64,000 nt of DNA from Micromonospora sp. U21 (GTDB taxonomy: Bacteria > Actinomycetota > Actinomycetes > Mycobacteriales > Micromonosporaceae): positions 124,001 to 188,000 of the forward strand of contig NZ_JAGPYK010000010.1 of assembly GCF_018070045.1 (NCBI RefSeq). The letters are read 5' to 3'. Of the stretch, positions 60,950 through 64,000 are shown in pieces (within the stretch, counting starts at the first letter, position 1; each line of letters starts with the position of its first letter). A program made the translations under genes and the position numbers. The notes below the pieces were generated by a model. It was not told where the DNA came from, made no database searches, and saw nothing but the letters and a program-made list of their open reading frames with translations.

Positions 60950-62142
60950 CCTGGGTGACCGGCGCTGACGGTTCGCCGTACGGGGTGACGAACCTGCCGT
61001 ACGGGGTGTTCCGGTCCGACGGGGGTCGACCGCGGATCGGCGTGCGGATCGGGTCGTGGGTGCTCGACCTGGCCGCGGCGGAGGCCGCCGAGCTGGTGCT
61101 GGCCGCCGGCGCGCTGTGCCGGCCCACCCTCAACGACTTCATGACCCTGGGCCGTCCGCAGTGGACGGCGGTGCGGCAGCGGATCGCCGAGCTGCTGACC
61201 GACCCGGCACACCGGGGCGCGGTGGAGCCGCTGCTGGTGCCCCTGGATGAGGTGGAGCTGCTGCTCCCGATCGAGGTGGCCGACTACGTCGACTTCTACT
61301 CCTCCGAACACCACGCGTCGAACGTCGGGCAGATCTTCCGCCCTGGCCAGCCGCCGTTGCTGCCCAACTGGAAGCACCTGCCGATCGGCTATCACGGGCG
61401 GGCCGGCACCGTGGTGGTCTCCGGGACGCCGGTGATCCGCCCGACCGGTCAGCGTGCCTCCGCCGAGGGTCCGGTCACCGGCCCCTCCGTACGCCTCGAC
61501 ATCGAGGCCGAGGTCGGCTTCGTGGTCGGCGTGCCCAGCCCGTTGGGCGCCCGGGTGTCCGCCGACGACTTCGCCGACCACGTCTTCGGTGTGGTGCTGG
61601 TCAACGACTGGTCGGCGCGGGACATCCAGGCCTGGGAGTACCAGCCGCTCGGTCCGTTCCTGGGCAAGTCCTTCGCCACGTCGATCTCGGCCTGGGTGAC
61701 GCCACTCGACGCGCTCGCCGACGCCTTCGTGCCCGCCCCGGATCAGGACCCGCCGGTCGTCGACTACCTGCGGGACGTGCCGCACCTGGGGCTGGACCTC
61801 CGGCTGGCCGTCGAGTGGAACGGCGAACGGGTCAGCGAGCCGCCGTTCGCCACCATGTACTGGACGCCGGCCCAGCAGTTGGCGCACCTCACCGTCAACG
61901 GCGCGTCCCTGCGCACCGGCGACCTGTACGCCTCGGGCACCGTTTCCGGCCCGGACCGTTCGCAGGTCGGCTCGTTCCTGGAGCTGACCTGGGGCGGAGC
62001 GGAGCCGGTGAAGCTCGGCGACGAGAGCCGCACCTTCCTCGCCGACGGCGACACGGTGACCATCACCGCCACCGCTGCCGGCCCGGACGGCACCACCGTC
62101 GCCCTCGGCGAGGTCACCGGAACGGTCCGTCCGGCCCGCTGA
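60946..62142 (+). CDS. fahA: Fumarylacetoacetase
   Basis: Hydrolyses fumarylacetoacetate to fumarate and acetoacetate, the last step of homogentisate catabolism. The 398-residue protein has an N-terminal SH3-like domain (YGVTNLPYGVFRSDGGRPRIGVRIG) and the FAH catalytic domain. Motifs include DYVDFYSSEHHASNVGQIFRPG (metal and catalytic His), LPIGYHGRAGTVVVSG, LDIEAEVGFVVG, LVNDWSARDIQAWEYQPLGPFLGKSFATSIS and SGTVSG. The ATG overlaps the upstream stop. Confidence 0.95.
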   Translation: MTWVTGADGSPYGVTNLPYGVFRSDGGRPRIGVRIGSWVLDLAAAEAAELVLAAGALCRPTLNDFMTLGRPQWTAVRQRIAELLTDPAHRGAVEPLLVPLDEVELLLPIEVADYVDFYSSEHHASNVGQIFRPGQPPLLPNWKHLPIGYHGRAGTVVVSGTPVIRPTGQRASAEGPVTGPSVRLDIEAEVGFVVGVPSPLGARVSADDFADHVFGVVLVNDWSARDIQAWEYQPLGPFLGKSFATSISAWVTPLDALADAFVPAPDQDPPVVDYLRDVPHLGLDLRLAVEWNGERVSEPPFATMYWTPAQQLAHLTVNGASLRTGDLYASGTVSGPDRSQVGSFLELTWGGAEPVKLGDESRTFLADGDTVTITATAAGPDGTTVALGEVTGTVRPAR

Positions 62143-62157
62143 CCCGCGCGGCCCTCG

Positions 62158-62188
62158 CACGACCGCCGGACCCGGTCCGGCGGTCGTG
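62158..62188 (+). terminator. Terminator hairpin after fahA
   Basis: CACGACCGCCGGACC and GGTCCGGCGGTCGTG are perfect reverse complements almost abutting, giving a 12-13-bp stem with a small loop. No T-run. Confidence 0.65.
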
Positions 62189-62376
62189 TCGGGCCCCGTG
62201 TGGCCCCGTCCGGCGGACCGTCTCGTCGATGGGACTGATGATCGCACCGGCTGTGCGACCGCCGATCCGGGTTACCCCGTTGATCGTCGCGGATTCCATC
62301 GCCCCGCCACGCGGCACGGGCCGGGCCGCGCCCGGCTGCCAGCGGTGGGGCACCCATCGCACACGGAGGTAGGACG

Positions 62377-62586
62377 ATGCACGATTTCGCGGGCGCGGTA
62401 TGGCGTACCAGCAGCCGCTCCAACGACCAGGGGCTCTGCGTGGAGGTGGCGGACAACCTGGTCGACGTCCTCGGTCTGGTCGCGGTTCGCGACTCCAAGG
62501 ACCAGGCCGGTCCCACACTGGCCGTCAGCCCGCCGGGATGGACAGCGTTCATCGGTGCGATCCGGGCCGGTCGCTTCGACCGCTGA
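62377..62586 (+). CDS. DUF397 domain protein
   Basis: A 69-residue protein with the typical DUF397 text WRTSSRSNDQGLCVEVADN, VAVRDSKDQAGPTLAVSPPGWTAFIGAIRAGRFD. In actinobacteria DUF397 genes normally sit beside an XRE-family regulator gene as antagonist pairs (BldB-like systems). None is visible on either side here. An AGGTAGGA site precedes the ATG. Confidence 0.88.
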   Translation: MHDFAGAVWRTSSRSNDQGLCVEVADNLVDVLGLVAVRDSKDQAGPTLAVSPPGWTAFIGAIRAGRFDR

Positions 62587-62720
62587 CCGCCCGACCGGTC
62601 GCCGACCGGTGCCGAGCGTCCGGCGAAACGGACAACGTGGCCTCCGGGTGGTGGAAATTCCGTCCCGGAGGCCCCGTCCAGCCCTCACCCCGCGTACCGT
62701 CGAGGACACGGGAGGGTGGC

Positions 62721-63212
62721 ATGTCGACGGTGGCGGTAACCGGGTTCATCGAGGCGCACGCCGTCGATGTCTGGCGTCTACTGACCGACCTGCCCGGCCG
62801 TGCGGCCCGGCTGAGCGCCGCCGGCCCGGTCGAGCTGCTCACCCCGGGTCCGTTCGGGCCCGGCACCGCGTGGCGTGAGGCGCGCACCCAGCCGGGCGGC
62901 GGCACGCTGACCGAGGAGTTCCTGGTGGTGGAGGCGCGCGCCCCACATCGGCTGGTGCTCTGTTCCTCCGGTGCCGGTGTGGACTACCGGATCACCTGGA
63001 GCCTGCGGTCGGTCCAGCGTCGCCGTCGTGGCTGCACGGCGGTCACCGTCACCCAGGAGGCGGTGCCGACCGCCCCGTACGGCCGGGTGGTGGCGCTGCT
63101 GCTCGGCGGGCTCGCCGCCCGGGCGGTCGAGGTGGCGCTCCGGCGTGATCTCGCTGACCTGACCTTCGCGGCCAACGCGACCGGCGCCACCGGCTCCGTC
63201 GAAGCAGCGTGA
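62721..63212 (+). CDS. SRPBCC (START/polyketide-cyclase-like) protein
   Basis: The 163-residue protein follows the SRPBCC pattern: an N-terminal strand and helix (TVAVTGFIEAHAVDVWRLLTDLPGRAARLSAAG), a central sheet (PGTAWREARTQPGGGTLTEEFLVVEARAPHRLVLCSSG) and a long C-terminal helix (GRVVALLLGGLAARAVEVALRRDLADL). Ligand unknown. GGGAGGGT precedes the ATG. Confidence 0.85.
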   Translation: MSTVAVTGFIEAHAVDVWRLLTDLPGRAARLSAAGPVELLTPGPFGPGTAWREARTQPGGGTLTEEFLVVEARAPHRLVLCSSGAGVDYRITWSLRSVQRRRRGCTAVTVTQEAVPTAPYGRVVALLLGGLAARAVEVALRRDLADLTFAANATGATGSVEAA

Positions 63213-63316
63213 CCTCCATCCGGCCGGTTCCACCGCCGAGGTCCGCGCCCGGGGCGGCGTGACCTGACCAGGGTCCGGCGGGTTCCGCTGGGTAGGGTGC
63301 CGGGCGGAGGTGCGGC

Positions 63317-64000
63317 ATGGGGTTCCCGAAGGGTCGGCGACGGCTCGTGGTGGCGGTCGTGGCGCTGCTCGCCACCGCGGCGGTCGCGGTCATCGTCCAC
63401 CGGGTGCTCGCGCCGGCCGAGGTGAGCACGGAGGCCCGGGGCACGTACCCGGCCGCGGCACAGCCGGCCGTCGGCGTGGTCGGTCGGCTGCCGGTCGCCC
63501 CGTTGATCGTCGACGCCCGGCTCCGGGTGTACGCCGCGCACCGCCAGGTCTACGCCGACCGGCCGGTCGACGGGCGGCACCGGACCACCCCGTACTGGTC
63601 GTACCGGCGCTGGCCGGCGGAGCTGGCCGGGGTGGTGGCCAGCGGCAGGACCGTGGTCAGCCGGTGGTCCGACGGGCGTCTGATCGCGCTCGACGCGTCG
63701 ACCGGGCGGGTGCTCTGGCGAGCCGACGGCCCGGTGCCCGCCGGGGGCGGGACGGTGGTCCGGCGTACCGGGGCGGTCACCGTCTGGGATCCGCGCGGGC
63801 TCTACCTCACCGACCTCGCGGACGGCCGGACGGTGCTGGTGGTCACCGGCGAGGACCAGGCGCGCGGGGTGGAGCTGGCCGGCGGCCGGGAGCTGTGGCG
63901 GGTCGAGCTGCCCGTCGGCTGCCGCAGCGACGTCGGCACCAGCTCCTCGGGGCAGCTGATCGGCGTGGACAGCTGCGCCGGGCCGACCACGGTCGAGTTC
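63317..64000 (+). CDS. Membrane-anchored PQQ-type beta-propeller protein (truncated by window end)
   Basis: The frame is open from ATG 63317 (GGCGGAGG upstream) to the last base, 228 codons, with no stop. It has an N-terminal membrane helix (about 9-30) and repeats of the PQQ/beta-propeller type (VVSRWSDGRLIALDASTGRVLWRADGPVP; GLYLTDLADGRTVLVVTGEDQARGVELAGGRELWRVELP). It is probably an extracytoplasmic propeller protein, but the rest lies outside the window. TAGGGT at 63293-63298 may be its -10 element. Confidence 0.8.
   Translation, partial: MGFPKGRRRLVVAVVALLATAAVAVIVHRVLAPAEVSTEARGTYPAAAQPAVGVVGRLPVAPLIVDARLRVYAAHRQVYADRPVDGRHRTTPYWSYRRWPAELAGVVASGRTVVSRWSDGRLIALDASTGRVLWRADGPVPAGGGTVVRRTGAVTVWDPRGLYLTDLADGRTVLVVTGEDQARGVELAGGRELWRVELPVGCRSDVGTSSSGQLIGVDSCAGPTTVEF

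Noticed and set aside
1..64000. tRNA, rRNA, CRISPR, integrase or insertion-sequence transposase genes
   Set aside because: Looked for along the window; no clover-leaf-like tRNA sequence, repeat-spacer array or transposase/integrase motif was recognised. Short RNAs cannot be excluded by eye.

Overview
The window is high-GC actinobacterial chromosome with very dense, often overlapping genes (ATGA/GTGA junctions), GTG starts and many apparently leaderless promoters. Gene content and order (ftsH-folE ... folP-folB-folK, panC-panD-nadB-nadC-coaX-lysS-lsr2-clpC, radA-disA, carD-ispD-ispF) and the protein sequences point to the family Micromonosporaceae, most likely Micromonospora or a close relative. 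This is recognition from memory, not a database match. No rRNA, tRNA or CRISPR array was seen.

Layout. 0-18.4 kb: the folate operon (ftsH, folE, folP, folB, folK, DUF3180) is split by about 13 kb of mostly leftward genes. These include a degenerate FtsK/SpoIIIE-like protein and a set resembling a Gram-positive type IV secretion/conjugation machine: a VirB2-like two-TM peptide, a VirB3/TcpE-like protein, a VirB4-like ATPase, a VirB6-like membrane protein, a VirB8/TcpC-like protein and a VirB1-like wall hydrolase. No relaxase or intact coupling ATPase is visible. 18.6-24.5 kb: membrane proteins and a divergent ProX/OpuC-type osmoprotectant ABC transporter whose binding protein appears circularly permuted. 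24.6-29 kb: a low-complexity membrane protein, then an orphan NuoD overlapping an NDUFAF7-like methyltransferase gene that carries two in-frame palindromic repeats. 29-37 kb: coenzyme A and NAD biosynthesis (panC, panD, nadB, nadC, coaX). 38-49 kb: lysS, lsr2, clpC, mutY, def, disA and radA. 50-54 kb: a small secondary-metabolite locus (UbiA prenyltransferase, methyltransferase, acyl-CoA-dehydrogenase-like flavoprotein, type III polyketide synthase). 55.8-58.6 kb: carD, ispD, ispF and a TPR membrane protein. 58.8-62.1 kb: homogentisate catabolism (homogentisate dioxygenase, an unknown protein, fumarylacetoacetase). 62.3-64 kb: DUF397 and SRPBCC proteins and a truncated PQQ-propeller protein.

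The signals that deserve most attention are structural. One palindromic repeat family has four copies (11.5, 14.9, 18.4 and 58.7 kb), with compensatory base changes in its hairpin. One remnant of it encodes the N-terminus of the VirB6-like protein, and another copy supplies the stop codon of the homogentisate dioxygenase gene. A second palindromic family sits in frame inside the NDUFAF7-like gene. Also notable are three DnaA boxes and a ClgR-like site upstream of clpC, and a recurring -10 hexamer 12-14 nt before start codons at 15 genes.
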